From Hyphomicrobiaceae bacterium (GTDB lineage: Bacteria; Pseudomonadota; Alphaproteobacteria; Rhizobiales; Hyphomicrobiaceae), in NCBI GenBank assembly GCA_025351355.1, contig JANXWC010000262.1:1-51390 (forward strand): DNA of 51,390 bases, written 5' to 3'. Below the pieces are notes generated by a model, which saw nothing but the letters and a program-made list of their open reading frames with translations, made no database searches and had not been told where the DNA came from. A program made the translations under genes and the position numbers. Position 1 is the stretch's first letter; each line of letters begins with the position of its first letter. Of this stretch, positions 26,754 to 35,401 are shown piece after piece.

Positions 26754-27386
26754 TTAGCCGCTCGAATTGCCGACATACACCCACGGCCGGGTCGAAACAT
26801 CGTTGCGCTGGAACGCTTCGATCTCGGCGCGCCGGGTCAGCGTCACCCCGATGGTGTCCAACCCTTCCATCAGCATGGTCTTCACTCCGGACGGCATCGT
26901 GAAAAGAAAGCGCGATCCCCCGGACGTCTCAAGCACCTGCTTCGACAGATCCAACGTCATTGTCATCGTCGCATCTTTGTCGGCCAACGATCCCAGCGTT
27001 TCGACATCCTTGCGGTCCAACACGATCGGCGCGATGCCGTTACGATAGCAATTGGCCTGGAATATCGAACCGAAGCTTGGGGCGACGATGCAGCGGATGC
27101 CGAAATCGCGCAGCGCCCACGGGGCCGTCTCGCGCGAGCTGCCACAGCCGAAGTTGTCGAGTGCGACCATGAAGACGGCATCGCGCCGGCCCGTCTGGTT
27201 GAGAACGAAGTCAGGACGTTCATGGCCATCATCGGTGAACCGCCACTCGCGGAACAGGAAGCGGGACACATCCGTTTCGTCCACGCCCATTTTGGATCGG
27301 GACGGGAAGATCGCGTCGGTATCGATGTTGGCGCGCATCAGCGGCGCGACGCGGCCCGTCAGGGTCGTGAGCGGCGTGTTCCTCAT
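26754..27386 (-). CDS. LeuD-like hydro-lyase small subunit (set 2)
   Basis: A 210-residue LeuD-type small subunit. The conserved RANIDTDAIFP, DNFGCGSSRETAPWAL and FQANCYRNGIAPI blocks are present. The specificity loop (SRSKMGVDETDVS) is unlike both leucine-pathway LeuD and the set-1 protein, so the two sets probably act on different substrates. Its start overlaps the LeuC2 stop by four bases. Confidence 0.88.
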   Translation of the reverse strand: MRNTPLTTLTGRVAPLMRANIDTDAIFPSRSKMGVDETDVSRFLFREWRFTDDGHERPDFVLNQTGRRDAVFMVALDNFGCGSSRETAPWALRDFGIRCIVAPSFGSIFQANCYRNGIAPIVLDRKDVETLGSLADKDATMTMTLDLSKQVLETSGGSRFLFTMPSGVKTMLMEGLDTIGVTLTRRAEIEAFQRNDVSTRPWVYVGNSSG

Positions 27387-28825
27387 GCGACGACCTTTCT
27401 GGGATCGGCCAACGCGCCAGCCAAGCTCGAAGCGGCGGCCGTGGCGGGGCTCATGATATGGGTGCGGATGCCCGGCCCTTGCCGGTTTTCAAAATTGCGG
27501 TTGGTCGTGGAGGCAACCCGCGCGCCTGCGGGGAACGCCTCGCCCCCGCCAAAAAAGCAGAGCGAGCAACCGGATTCGCGCCACTCAAAACCCGCATCGA
27601 GAAAAATGCGGTGCAGTCCCTCGGCTTCCGCTTGTTTTTTCACATCACTTGAGCCGGGAACGACGATCGCCTTGCGGATCGATGCCGCGATTGTGCGGCC
27701 CTTTAGAATTGCCGCAGCGGACCTGAGATCGGCGAGCCGGGCATTCGTACACGAGCCGATGAACACGGCGTCGATCGGCACGCCCTCCAGCGGCTGGCCG
27801 GGCGTCAGACCCATGTAGTCGAGCGAGGCCTTGGCGGCGGCGCGGGCAACGGGATCGGCGATGGCGGCGAGGTCGGGCACAGTTCCAGTGACTGAAGCGA
27901 CCTGCCCGGGGTTGGTGCCCCAACTGATGTGCGGACCGAGCGCGCCGACATCGAGCACGACCTCCCGATCGAACACCGCGCCATCATCCGTTTTCAAGTG
28001 CGACCACGTTTCCATCGCGGCGTCCCACGCCGCTCCCGATGGTGCGTAAGGAAGCCCCTTCACGTAGGCGAACGTTGAAGCATCAGGCGCGACGATGGCG
28101 GACCAGGCGCCGAACTCGACCGCCATGTTACACAGGGTCATCCGCCCCTCGATCGAGAGATCGCGAACGGCCGAGCCGGCGAATTCGACCATGTGGCCAA
28201 CGCCGCCGGTGACACCCACCTGACCGATCAGAGCGAGAACGATGTCTTTGGCGCTCGCGCCAGTGCCGATATGGCCATCGATGGTGACACGCATCGTCTT
28301 GGGTCGCACGAGGTTGAGCGTCTGTGTCGCCAGACCATGTTCGGTCTCACTGATGCCCACGCCCCAAGCCATGGCGCCAAGACCGCCGAGCGTTCCCGTA
28401 TGGCTATCGGCACATATAAGCGTCAATCCGGGCAGCGCGACGCCCTGTTCCGCGAACGTGACGTGGGTGATCCCTTGCCGGGGATCATCGATATCGAACA
28501 GCACGATGCCCGCCGCCGCCGCCTCGTTGCGAAACACGCGAATGTATTCGGTGCCACTGGGGATCAGGGTCTGGTCGGTACGACCGACACGGGTGTCGAG
28601 CACATGGTCCAGCGTGCCGAATACAAGGCTCGGCTCGAACAGCTTGCGGTTAGATTTGGCGAGTTGTCTGAGAGCGATGGCGCCCGATCGCTCATGTAAT
28701 GCAATCCGATCGATATAGAGAAGCTCAGAACCATCGTCCAACACGGCGACCTGATGTTGATCCCACAGCTTTCCATGCAAGGTGCGGGGTGCCTGTGTCT
28801 TCGTGATTGTTTTCGTGAGGGTCAT
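27383..28825 (-). CDS. LeuC-like [4Fe-4S] hydro-lyase large subunit (set 2)
   Basis: A 480-residue aconitase-superfamily large subunit. The cluster Cys residues lie in FIGSCTNARL and ESGCSLCFFGGGE; ICADSHTGTLGG and STTNRNFENRQG are also conserved. The FFGGGE after the Cys pair replaces the LAMN-type sequence of housekeeping LeuC, another sign of changed specificity. It overlaps lyase 2 upstream and LeuD2 downstream by four bases each, so the three products are made in fixed ratio. Confidence 0.9.
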   Translation of the reverse strand: MTLTKTITKTQAPRTLHGKLWDQHQVAVLDDGSELLYIDRIALHERSGAIALRQLAKSNRKLFEPSLVFGTLDHVLDTRVGRTDQTLIPSGTEYIRVFRNEAAAAGIVLFDIDDPRQGITHVTFAEQGVALPGLTLICADSHTGTLGGLGAMAWGVGISETEHGLATQTLNLVRPKTMRVTIDGHIGTGASAKDIVLALIGQVGVTGGVGHMVEFAGSAVRDLSIEGRMTLCNMAVEFGAWSAIVAPDASTFAYVKGLPYAPSGAAWDAAMETWSHLKTDDGAVFDREVVLDVGALGPHISWGTNPGQVASVTGTVPDLAAIADPVARAAAKASLDYMGLTPGQPLEGVPIDAVFIGSCTNARLADLRSAAAILKGRTIAASIRKAIVVPGSSDVKKQAEAEGLHRIFLDAGFEWRESGCSLCFFGGGEAFPAGARVASTTNRNFENRQGPGIRTHIMSPATAAASSLAGALADPRKVVA

Positions 28826-29733
28826 CGGGAGCCTCTTTTTTTCTGGACCTTCAGCGGTGCCAAATAGCGCTTCTCGAGTTCAGCCACTTGGCCCATTCCG
28901 GCCAATGCGTGGGCATCCTTGAAGCCGTACATTCTATCGCCCACGCCACTGATGCTGCCGCTCGCCTTCACAGCCCGCAACACATCGTCCATCGCCTTGA
29001 GCGAAGCCGCCAGCAGCAGGCCGGGCAGGCTGACGCGTGCAACGCCCAGTTTTTCCAAGTCAGCCAAGTCCAAATCGGATGCAGACTTGCCGCCGTGCAC
29101 AATATTGACGCCGACTGGCCCCGCGATCCCTTTCACGGCCGCCTCGATCTCTTTGGCCGACGTGGTGCCTTCGACGAAGATCATGGTAGCGCCTGCTTCG
29201 AGATAGGCATTACCGCGACGGATGACTTCTTCGATACCATGAATCGCCAGCGCGTCGGTGCGGGCATTGATGACGAAATCCTTGTCGATCCGCGCGTCGG
29301 CAGCGGCCCGAATCTTGGCGACAGCTTCATCGAGTGGAATGACAACCTTGCCGTCGAGGTGCCCGCAACGCTTGGGCATCACCTGGTCCTCGATGTTGAC
29401 GCCGGCAGCGCCGGCCCTCTCGAAGGCTTGAATGGCGTACCAAGTGTTGACTGCATTGCCAAAGCCGGTATCGCCGTCGCCCATTACCGGGATGTCGACC
29501 GCAGCCGCAATGTGGCCAGTGACCGTGACCATGTCGGTCATACCGAGGGTCGAATAGTCGGGTAGGCCAAGGTACGAGCCGGAAATACCCGCGCCCGTGC
29601 ATTGAATAGCTGCAAAGCCGGCCCGTTCCACCAGCTTCGCGCCCATCGGATCGTAGACGCCGGGCATCACCAACATGCCCGGCTGCTCGATCAATCGGCG
29701 CAATTGCGTCGTCTTACGGAGGTCGGTTAGCAT
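28822..29733 (-). CDS. isocitrate lyase/PEP mutase family lyase (set 2)
   Basis: A 303-residue superfamily member with GDGDTGFGNAVN (metal site), the catalytic loop MPKRCGHLDGKV with its Cys, and INARTDALAI. It is clearly a paralogue of the set-1 lyase. It is the first structural gene of the operon and overlaps LeuC2 (ATGA). The ATG at 29733 fits the family start; the frame is open to 29811 but the extra residues look unrelated. Its C terminus (KRYLAPLKVQKKRGSR) is longer and more basic than usual. Confidence 0.88.
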   Translation of the reverse strand: MLTDLRKTTQLRRLIEQPGMLVMPGVYDPMGAKLVERAGFAAIQCTGAGISGSYLGLPDYSTLGMTDMVTVTGHIAAAVDIPVMGDGDTGFGNAVNTWYAIQAFERAGAAGVNIEDQVMPKRCGHLDGKVVIPLDEAVAKIRAAADARIDKDFVINARTDALAIHGIEEVIRRGNAYLEAGATMIFVEGTTSAKEIEAAVKGIAGPVGVNIVHGGKSASDLDLADLEKLGVARVSLPGLLLAASLKAMDDVLRAVKASGSISGVGDRMYGFKDAHALAGMGQVAELEKRYLAPLKVQKKRGSR

Positions 29734-29884
29734 TCCGTGATATCCCGTCAATTGCCGGTATCTGCGCAAAGCCGTAGGCGAGAATGATGTCGGCGATAGC
29801 TCGTTTCGCAATCAATGTAGTAATGCGCAGTCGCCCAAAGATCTGCATCGATGGGTGAAATGTCAAATATTTTGCACAATGGGA

Positions 29885-29907
29885 AATGATCGTTTTTAAA
29901 TATCAAT
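29885..29907. promoter_or_regulatory. candidate LysR operator before the catabolic operon
   Basis: The half-site TATCAAT (29901-29907), identical to one arm of the palindrome at the lysR start, lies in the 218-base gap upstream of lyase 2. An imperfect partner (AATGATC) sits about 9 bases before it. The position fits activation of the operon, but only one arm is convincing. Confidence 0.35.
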
Positions 29908-29951
29908 CATGACAACCCAACCGATCTCCAGTCTCTCGACACTTGAGCGGG

Positions 29952-30884
29952 CTAGCGCGCATTCGCGCGGCGCACCGTTCGCGCGCCCGCAATTTTCGTC
30001 GCGAGTTCAAGGAACTTAGCAGCGATCGGAGAGATGTCGTGCCTCCGCGCGATGACGATAATCTGCGAACGCAACGGTGGCGTGGAATGCAACGGTCGAT
30101 AGGTCACTGCGTCGCGACGAAGACCGCTCAACACCGACGGGACAAGTGCAAGCCCCCACCCGGCAGCTACCAAATTGATGGCAATCACATACTCCGGAGT
30201 TTCCTGAGCAATGTTTAGCGTGTGACCCAGCCCGGCGAACGCCGCGGTTAACTGACCTCGCAACGCCTCTTCGTCACTCATCTCACCTCTTCGTCCACTC
30301 GGAAGAACGAGGCCCTCATCTACCAATGCAGAGAGTTTGACAGTTCGTCGGGAGGCCAACGGATGTTTGTTGGGCATCACAACGACGAAACCTTCCGTCG
30401 TGAGCGGTTGCCATTGCAGCAATTCGCTTTTTGGCGCCGGTGAGCGTACGAAAGCGACATCGAGTTGACGTTCGATCAGGGCGGTCACCAGATCGGCAGT
30501 CCGCCCCTGAACAAGATTGAGCTCAACCTTCGGCCAAAGACGAGCGCGCTGCAAAACCGCCGTGACATCCGGCGCGAAGGATGCCGTTTCAGTCAGACCT
30601 ATCGAAAGCCGTCCGGCCGCACCCCTAGCGATTTCCTGCGCGAGAATGGTACCAGCGCGGACCCGTTCCAGGATCGCTTTCGCTTCCTGCCAGAACGCAA
30701 CGCCCGCTTCGGTCAATTCTATTCGCCGACCAACGCGGCGAAGCAGTTGTAGTCCCAGTTCCGCCTCTAGTGCTTTGATCTGTTGGGTCAATGCCGGCTG
30801 CGCCAGCCCTAGACGCTTAGCGGCTCGGGTGACGTGCATTTCTTCCGCGACTGCACTGAAGTACCGAAGATGGCGAAGTTCCAT
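29952..30884 (-). CDS. LysR family transcriptional regulator
   Basis: A 310-residue LysR-type regulator. The N-terminal winged helix-turn-helix (residues 1-60: RHLRYFSAVAEEMHVTRAA, then QPALTQQIKALEAELG) is standard. An effector-binding domain follows from about residue 90, where one expects a small organic acid inducer. It precedes the 11-gene operon in the same direction and very likely controls it. The divergent fadD gene is a second possible target. A 7-bp inverted repeat overlaps its own promoter region. Confidence 0.93.
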   Translation of the reverse strand: MELRHLRYFSAVAEEMHVTRAAKRLGLAQPALTQQIKALEAELGLQLLRRVGRRIELTEAGVAFWQEAKAILERVRAGTILAQEIARGAAGRLSIGLTETASFAPDVTAVLQRARLWPKVELNLVQGRTADLVTALIERQLDVAFVRSPAPKSELLQWQPLTTEGFVVVMPNKHPLASRRTVKLSALVDEGLVLPSGRRGEMSDEEALRGQLTAAFAGLGHTLNIAQETPEYVIAINLVAAGWGLALVPSVLSGLRRDAVTYRPLHSTPPLRSQIIVIARRHDISPIAAKFLELATKIAGARTVRRANAR

Positions 30885-30907
30885 ATTGATAACTCTAGGA
30901 TATCAAT
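30885..30907. promoter_or_regulatory. candidate LysR operator (ATTGATA-N9-TATCAAT)
   Basis: A perfect inverted repeat with 7-base arms (30885-30891 and 30901-30907) and a 9-base spacer abuts the lysR start codon. It contains the T-N11-A spacing typical of LysR sites. Autoregulation, and control of the divergent fadD gene about 280 bases away, are both possible. Confidence 0.5.
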
Positions 30908-31183
30908 CCTCTCTAATCAATGTATTAGACGACATGGAATGTCTATGCTTCGATGTTGCGAGAGCCAAGCTTTATCGCCCTCTCATGACGCTTCGTTTTT
31001 GTCTTCGCATTGGATTGCGTGATCGTCAAAGGACGGCTCAATTGCTGGGTGCGCCCGCTTTTCGTTCGCAAATTCGCTCTTGGATACATCAGAGTTGGGC
31101 AAAACGCCTATGTTTCCCTGTTGGATGAGTGAGATCTACCGCGAACCTGTCGGCATGCTAGCGACGAGAGATGAGGGAGAGGA

Positions 31184-32821
31184 ATGACAAACAAACATTG
31201 GCTGACCTCCTACGGGGGGCGCATCCCGACGGTGATTAACGCCGACGTCCATGGCTCGGTGCTGGAGATGCTCGAGGACTCCATGAAGCGCTACGCGGAC
31301 AAGCCCGCGTTTCGCTGCTTCGGCGAAATGCTGACGTATGCCGACACTGACCGGCTCTCACGCGACTTTGCGGCCTATTTGCAAAACAAGCTTGGCGTAA
31401 AGAAGGGCGATCGTATCGCCGTGATGCTCCCCAACATACCGGCTTTTCCGCTCGCCATGCTCGGGCTTATGCGGGCAGGCGCCACCCAAGTTAACGTTAA
31501 CCCGCTGTACACGCCCCGCGAGCTCGAACACCAGCTTAATGACGCAGGTGTAGAGACCATCCTCATCTTCACCGGTGTGTCCGCAACACTCGCCGAAATC
31601 ATCGGCAAGACCGCGGTCAAACACGTCATCAACGTTGATCTTGGCGACGGCACGCGCGCTCCGGTTTCCAGTCTGCCGGTGGACGCTCGTTTGACGAACG
31701 CCGTTGCATTCACAGACGCACTAGCTCAAGGCACTGCGCTCGACTTCACAGCCGTGGCGCTAAGCGGTGATGATCTCTTGTTTCTGCAATACACCGGCGG
31801 GACCACGGGGCTCTCCAAAGGTGCTGCGCTGTCGCATCGCAACCTCGTCGCCAATACCGAACAGTTCAAGGCTTTTATGCCGGACGCATTGCGACCAGGT
31901 CAGGAAGTTGTAATCACGGCGCTGCCGCTCTATCATATTTTTGCGTTAATGGTGAATTTCATCACCTATTATTCGATCGGGGCCGAGAACTGGCTGGTAC
32001 CTGATCCCCGCAATATGGGGAACTTTATCGAGATACTACAGAATGCCCGTTGCACCGTCTTCGTCGGCGTGAACACCCTATTCGCTGGGCTAATGCAGCA
32101 TCCAAATATCAGTCTGGTGGATTTTTCCGGACTTCGCGTCTCGATCGGGGGGGGCGCAGCGGTGATGCCCATCACGTCTGAGCGCTGGAAGGCGCTGACT
32201 GGGCAAAACATCCTCGAGGGTTACGGCCTGTCGGAAACCTCCCCAGTTCTCACTCTTAATCCGATGACGCGCGTCGAATTCTCTGCCTCGGTAGGTCTGC
32301 CATTGCCATCGACTGATATTCAGCTTCTCGATGACAACGATAGGAACGTACCAATCGGCGAGGCGGGCGAAGTCTGCGCGAAAGGCCCGCAAGTTATGAA
32401 GGGATACTGGCAAAAGCCAGAGGCGAATAAGGCAGCGTTTACGAACGACGGTTACTTCCGTACTGGCGACATCGGTGTTTTTGATGAAGCCGGTTATCTG
32501 AAGATCGTCGATCGAAAGAAGGACATGATTATTGTTTCTGGCTTCAATGTCTTCCCGAATGAAGTCGAGGCCGTTGCCGCATCATGTCCCGGTGTAGCCG
32601 AAGCCGCATGCGTTGGCCGCCCCGACACAAAAACGGGTGAAGCAGTTCGCCTGTTTGTGACCAAGATGCCCGGTGCAATCCTCAAGGAGCAAGATGTCAT
32701 CGCACACTGCAAACAGCAGCTTACTGCATACAAAGTTCCCAAAGAGGTGCGCTTTTTGGATAACATGCCAAAGACCAACGTAGGCAAAGTTTTGCGCAAA
32801 GATCTGCGCTCCTTTCCGTGA
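31184..32821 (+). CDS. fadD: long-chain fatty acid--CoA ligase
   Basis: A 545-residue adenylate-forming enzyme that activates fatty acids to acyl-CoA. The ATP/AMP motif YTGGTTGLSKGA lies around residues 200-212. GYGLSETSPV, the GYFRTGDIG hinge region, and the C-terminal catalytic Lys in NVGKVLRKDL are all present, so the enzyme should be active. Its stop overlaps a possible GTG start of the MaoC gene. In this setting it feeds acyl-CoA into beta-oxidation and polyhydroxyalkanoate (PHA) synthesis. Confidence 0.92.
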   Translation: MTNKHWLTSYGGRIPTVINADVHGSVLEMLEDSMKRYADKPAFRCFGEMLTYADTDRLSRDFAAYLQNKLGVKKGDRIAVMLPNIPAFPLAMLGLMRAGATQVNVNPLYTPRELEHQLNDAGVETILIFTGVSATLAEIIGKTAVKHVINVDLGDGTRAPVSSLPVDARLTNAVAFTDALAQGTALDFTAVALSGDDLLFLQYTGGTTGLSKGAALSHRNLVANTEQFKAFMPDALRPGQEVVITALPLYHIFALMVNFITYYSIGAENWLVPDPRNMGNFIEILQNARCTVFVGVNTLFAGLMQHPNISLVDFSGLRVSIGGGAAVMPITSERWKALTGQNILEGYGLSETSPVLTLNPMTRVEFSASVGLPLPSTDIQLLDDNDRNVPIGEAGEVCAKGPQVMKGYWQKPEANKAAFTNDGYFRTGDIGVFDEAGYLKIVDRKKDMIIVSGFNVFPNEVEAVAASCPGVAEAACVGRPDTKTGEAVRLFVTKMPGAILKEQDVIAHCKQQLTAYKVPKEVRFLDNMPKTNVGKVLRKDLRSFP

Positions 32822-32835
32822 CATTGGGTTTCACC

Positions 32836-33315
32836 ATGGCAATCTCTCAATTCACAATGTTGACAGCGCCGCAGTTTGCCGGCCGCGAACTCGGAACGTC
32901 CGCGTGGATAGTCGTCGACCAAGAGCGGATCGATCAATTCGCGTCGTGCACCGGCGATCATCAGTGGATCCATGTCGACGTCGAGCGCGCTAAACGCGAG
33001 AGCCCATTTGGTGCACCAATCGCCCACGGCTATCTCACCCTTTCGCTTGTCGCAGCTATGGTGATGGAGTTGGGTATTATACCTCCAGATGCTGCGACTG
33101 GACTCAACTATGGGCTCGATAAAGTACGATTTGTTGCGCCTGTGAAAGCAGGGTCTCGCGTCCGCTGTCGAGCAGTGCTTGATTCCGCCGAGCCGCAGTC
33201 CGGAGGGCGCATGCTGTTACGACTTAAGTGTGCGCTCGAAATCGAAAACGAAACGAAACCTGCTCTCGTGGCGGAGCTCCTTTGCATGTTGATCGGGAAG
33301 AGCAGTGCATTGTAG
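32836..33315 (+). CDS. MaoC family (R)-specific enoyl-CoA hydratase, PhaJ-like
   Basis: A 159-residue hot-dog-fold hydratase. The catalytic Asp/His pair is in ASCTGDHQWIHVD, the conserved FGAPIAHGYLTLSL helix follows, and YGLDKVRFVAPVKAGS forms the later strand. Enzymes of this kind turn trans-2-enoyl-CoA into (R)-3-hydroxyacyl-CoA, the monomer used by PHA synthase. The position between fadD and phaC fits that role. A GTG at 32818, overlapping the fadD stop, could be the real start. Confidence 0.9.
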   Translation: MAISQFTMLTAPQFAGRELGTSAWIVVDQERIDQFASCTGDHQWIHVDVERAKRESPFGAPIAHGYLTLSLVAAMVMELGIIPPDAATGLNYGLDKVRFVAPVKAGSRVRCRAVLDSAEPQSGGRMLLRLKCALEIENETKPALVAELLCMLIGKSSAL

Positions 33316-33651
33316 TGCGAGACACTTTGAACGAAGTCGACTTTCGTAGCTCCGCAATCGAAATTCATATGAACGAACGCTTGTCAGGATTAACTCCATG
33401 AGCAAATGAAGCGTTCGAACGCGCGCCCATTCTGGTTTCCGGTCATGTGTTGGGATTGGTTTCTTCGGGCTGACCAGACCGGTCAGGGGGTCGCTAACGC
33501 GGACTCCATCTATTCCGATGAGTGCCGGAATGAATTGAATACGCTTCTTCGCCAAGTCCATCTTGGGCGTCAGCGCCTTTGGATGGCGATGTATGAGTCC
33601 ACTCGCCAATGACGCCGTGGCACAAAATGACACCGTGGAAAGTGCGAAACC
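33316..33651. other. 336-base gap between maoC and phaC
   Basis: No gene is supported here. A minus-strand frame between about 33,400 and 33,630 has a fairly protein-like composition, but it has no family features and no plausible start. A promoter for phaC may lie here, though no clear consensus was found. Confidence 0.4.
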
Positions 33652-35370
33652 ATGACCAAACGATTGGACTCCAACGAATCTGAATCCGACCCACTATCGG
33701 ATCAGGCAGCAAACAACACGCTGGCGCTCAATCCGCTCGTAGGCGTCCACGGCAAGGATCTGATGGACAGCGCCGCGGTGATGCTCAAGGCAATGATGAC
33801 TGAGCCAATGGCAGCAGCTGAACAGTCACTGTCGTTGGTTGCCGAGTTTACTAAAATCCTTACCGGACAGTCCGACCGAGCGCCTCCGGCCGGCGACAAG
33901 CGTTTTAAAGATGCGACCTGGAAAGAAAGCACGCTTCATCGAAGTGTGTTGCAGGCCTATCTGGCATGGGGGGGAGCAATCAACACCTTCATCCAGAAGT
34001 CCGGGCTTTCGGACATCGACAAGACCCGGGCCCACCTTTTCGCAGATATTTTCATTGATGCTGTAGCACCGACCAACAACCTTTTGGGCAATCCGGCGGC
34101 CGTCCGGCGGTTCCTCGACACGGGCGGCCAAAGTTTGTGGGAAGGATCCAAAAACTATTTAAACGACCTTGTTAAAAACGGAGGACTGCCCTCTCAGGTC
34201 GACAAGTCGCCGTTTAAGCTTGGCGGCAATATCGCAACCACGGCCGGGGCCGTTGTATTCCGCAATGATTTGCTCGAGGTCATTCAATACACGGCAGGCG
34301 CACCCCTGGTACGCAAACGACCCATTGTCGTGACACCCCCACAGATCAACAAATTCTATTGCCTCGACCTTTCACCAGACAAAAGCCTGGTGCAATTTAT
34401 GCTCAAGAGTGGATTTCAAATGTTCTGCGTCAGCTGGCGCAACCCAACCGCCGAGCAGCGCGACTGGGGTCTGGATACGTATATTGCTGCGCTTGACGAG
34501 GCCACAGACGCAGTGCGGGAAATCACCACGAGCGACGATGTCACAATGATGGGTGCATGCTCGGGCGGCATAACGACCGCCGCTTACGCTGCATGGCTTG
34601 CGGGTCGCGGTGAGGCAAAGATCAAAAACATTGTCGCGCCCGTATGCGTGCTCGATGTCTCCAGCAGCGGTGACAATGGACTCGGATCTCTTATGACACC
34701 GGAGACGATGCTCGCCGCCAAGGCTGTCTCCCAACATCGCGGTGTTTTGGATGGAGAAGAACTAGCACGTGTATTTGCTTGGATGCGACCCAACGATTTG
34801 ATTTGGAATTACTGGGTCAACAATTACTTACTGGGCAAACAGCCGCCGGCTTTCGATATTTTGTTTTGGAATGCTGATACGACCTGTCTGCCAGCAAGGC
34901 TGCACCACGACTACATCGATCTGTATTCCACGAATCCGTTCGTACGGGCGAATAAGCTCAAGCTCAATGGCGTTGCTGTTGACATGAAGCGAGTGAAAGT
35001 CGACGCATATGTAGTAGCAGGCGTCACTGATCATATCACGCCGTGGAAAGCGGTGTACCAGACCGCCAAAATTTACGGTGACGACACCACGTTTGTGCTT
35101 TCGAATGCGGGCCATTTACAATGCCTTCTTAATCCTCCGACGAATTCAAAGGCAACGTTTGTTAGCGGTCTTGCGAAGGCACCAAACGGCGATACGTTTC
35201 TGGAAAATGCTGAGAAGAAAAATGGCAGTTGGTGGCTGCACTGGCGCGATTGGCTTGCCGAACGTTCAGGCGCTCAGATCCCCGCCCCAGTCAAGCTCGG
35301 GAGTGCGCGACACCCTGCCGGTATAGCGGCGCCTGGTACGTATGTCTTCGACCGGCAGCGCGCGGGATAA
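33652..35370 (+). CDS. phaC: polyhydroxyalkanoate synthase
   Basis: A 572-residue PHA synthase that polymerises (R)-3-hydroxyacyl-CoA. The lipase-like box is GACSGG with the nucleophile Cys303. The catalytic Asp is in GVTDHITPWKA and the His in SNAGHLQ. The N-terminal 100 residues carry no catalytic motifs, as usual for class I/II enzymes. The length, a single chain, and a PhaZ-type gene directly downstream suggest the class I/II group; the preferred monomer length cannot be read by eye. Confidence 0.93.
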   Translation: MTKRLDSNESESDPLSDQAANNTLALNPLVGVHGKDLMDSAAVMLKAMMTEPMAAAEQSLSLVAEFTKILTGQSDRAPPAGDKRFKDATWKESTLHRSVLQAYLAWGGAINTFIQKSGLSDIDKTRAHLFADIFIDAVAPTNNLLGNPAAVRRFLDTGGQSLWEGSKNYLNDLVKNGGLPSQVDKSPFKLGGNIATTAGAVVFRNDLLEVIQYTAGAPLVRKRPIVVTPPQINKFYCLDLSPDKSLVQFMLKSGFQMFCVSWRNPTAEQRDWGLDTYIAALDEATDAVREITTSDDVTMMGACSGGITTAAYAAWLAGRGEAKIKNIVAPVCVLDVSSSGDNGLGSLMTPETMLAAKAVSQHRGVLDGEELARVFAWMRPNDLIWNYWVNNYLLGKQPPAFDILFWNADTTCLPARLHHDYIDLYSTNPFVRANKLKLNGVAVDMKRVKVDAYVVAGVTDHITPWKAVYQTAKIYGDDTTFVLSNAGHLQCLLNPPTNSKATFVSGLAKAPNGDTFLENAEKKNGSWWLHWRDWLAERSGAQIPAPVKLGSARHPAGIAAPGTYVFDRQRAG

Positions 35371-35401
35371 CTTTGATTGTGACATTTGCGAGATCCAACC
35401 G

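Noticed and set aside
26673-27818. A 381-codon frame opposite LeuD2/LeuC2
   Set aside because: Spans the junction of two real genes on the other strand and has an Arg-rich low-quality composition.
33217-33633. Minus-strand frame between maoC and phaC
   Set aside because: Runs into the 3' end of maoC and has no family features or convincing start, although the composition is partly protein-like.
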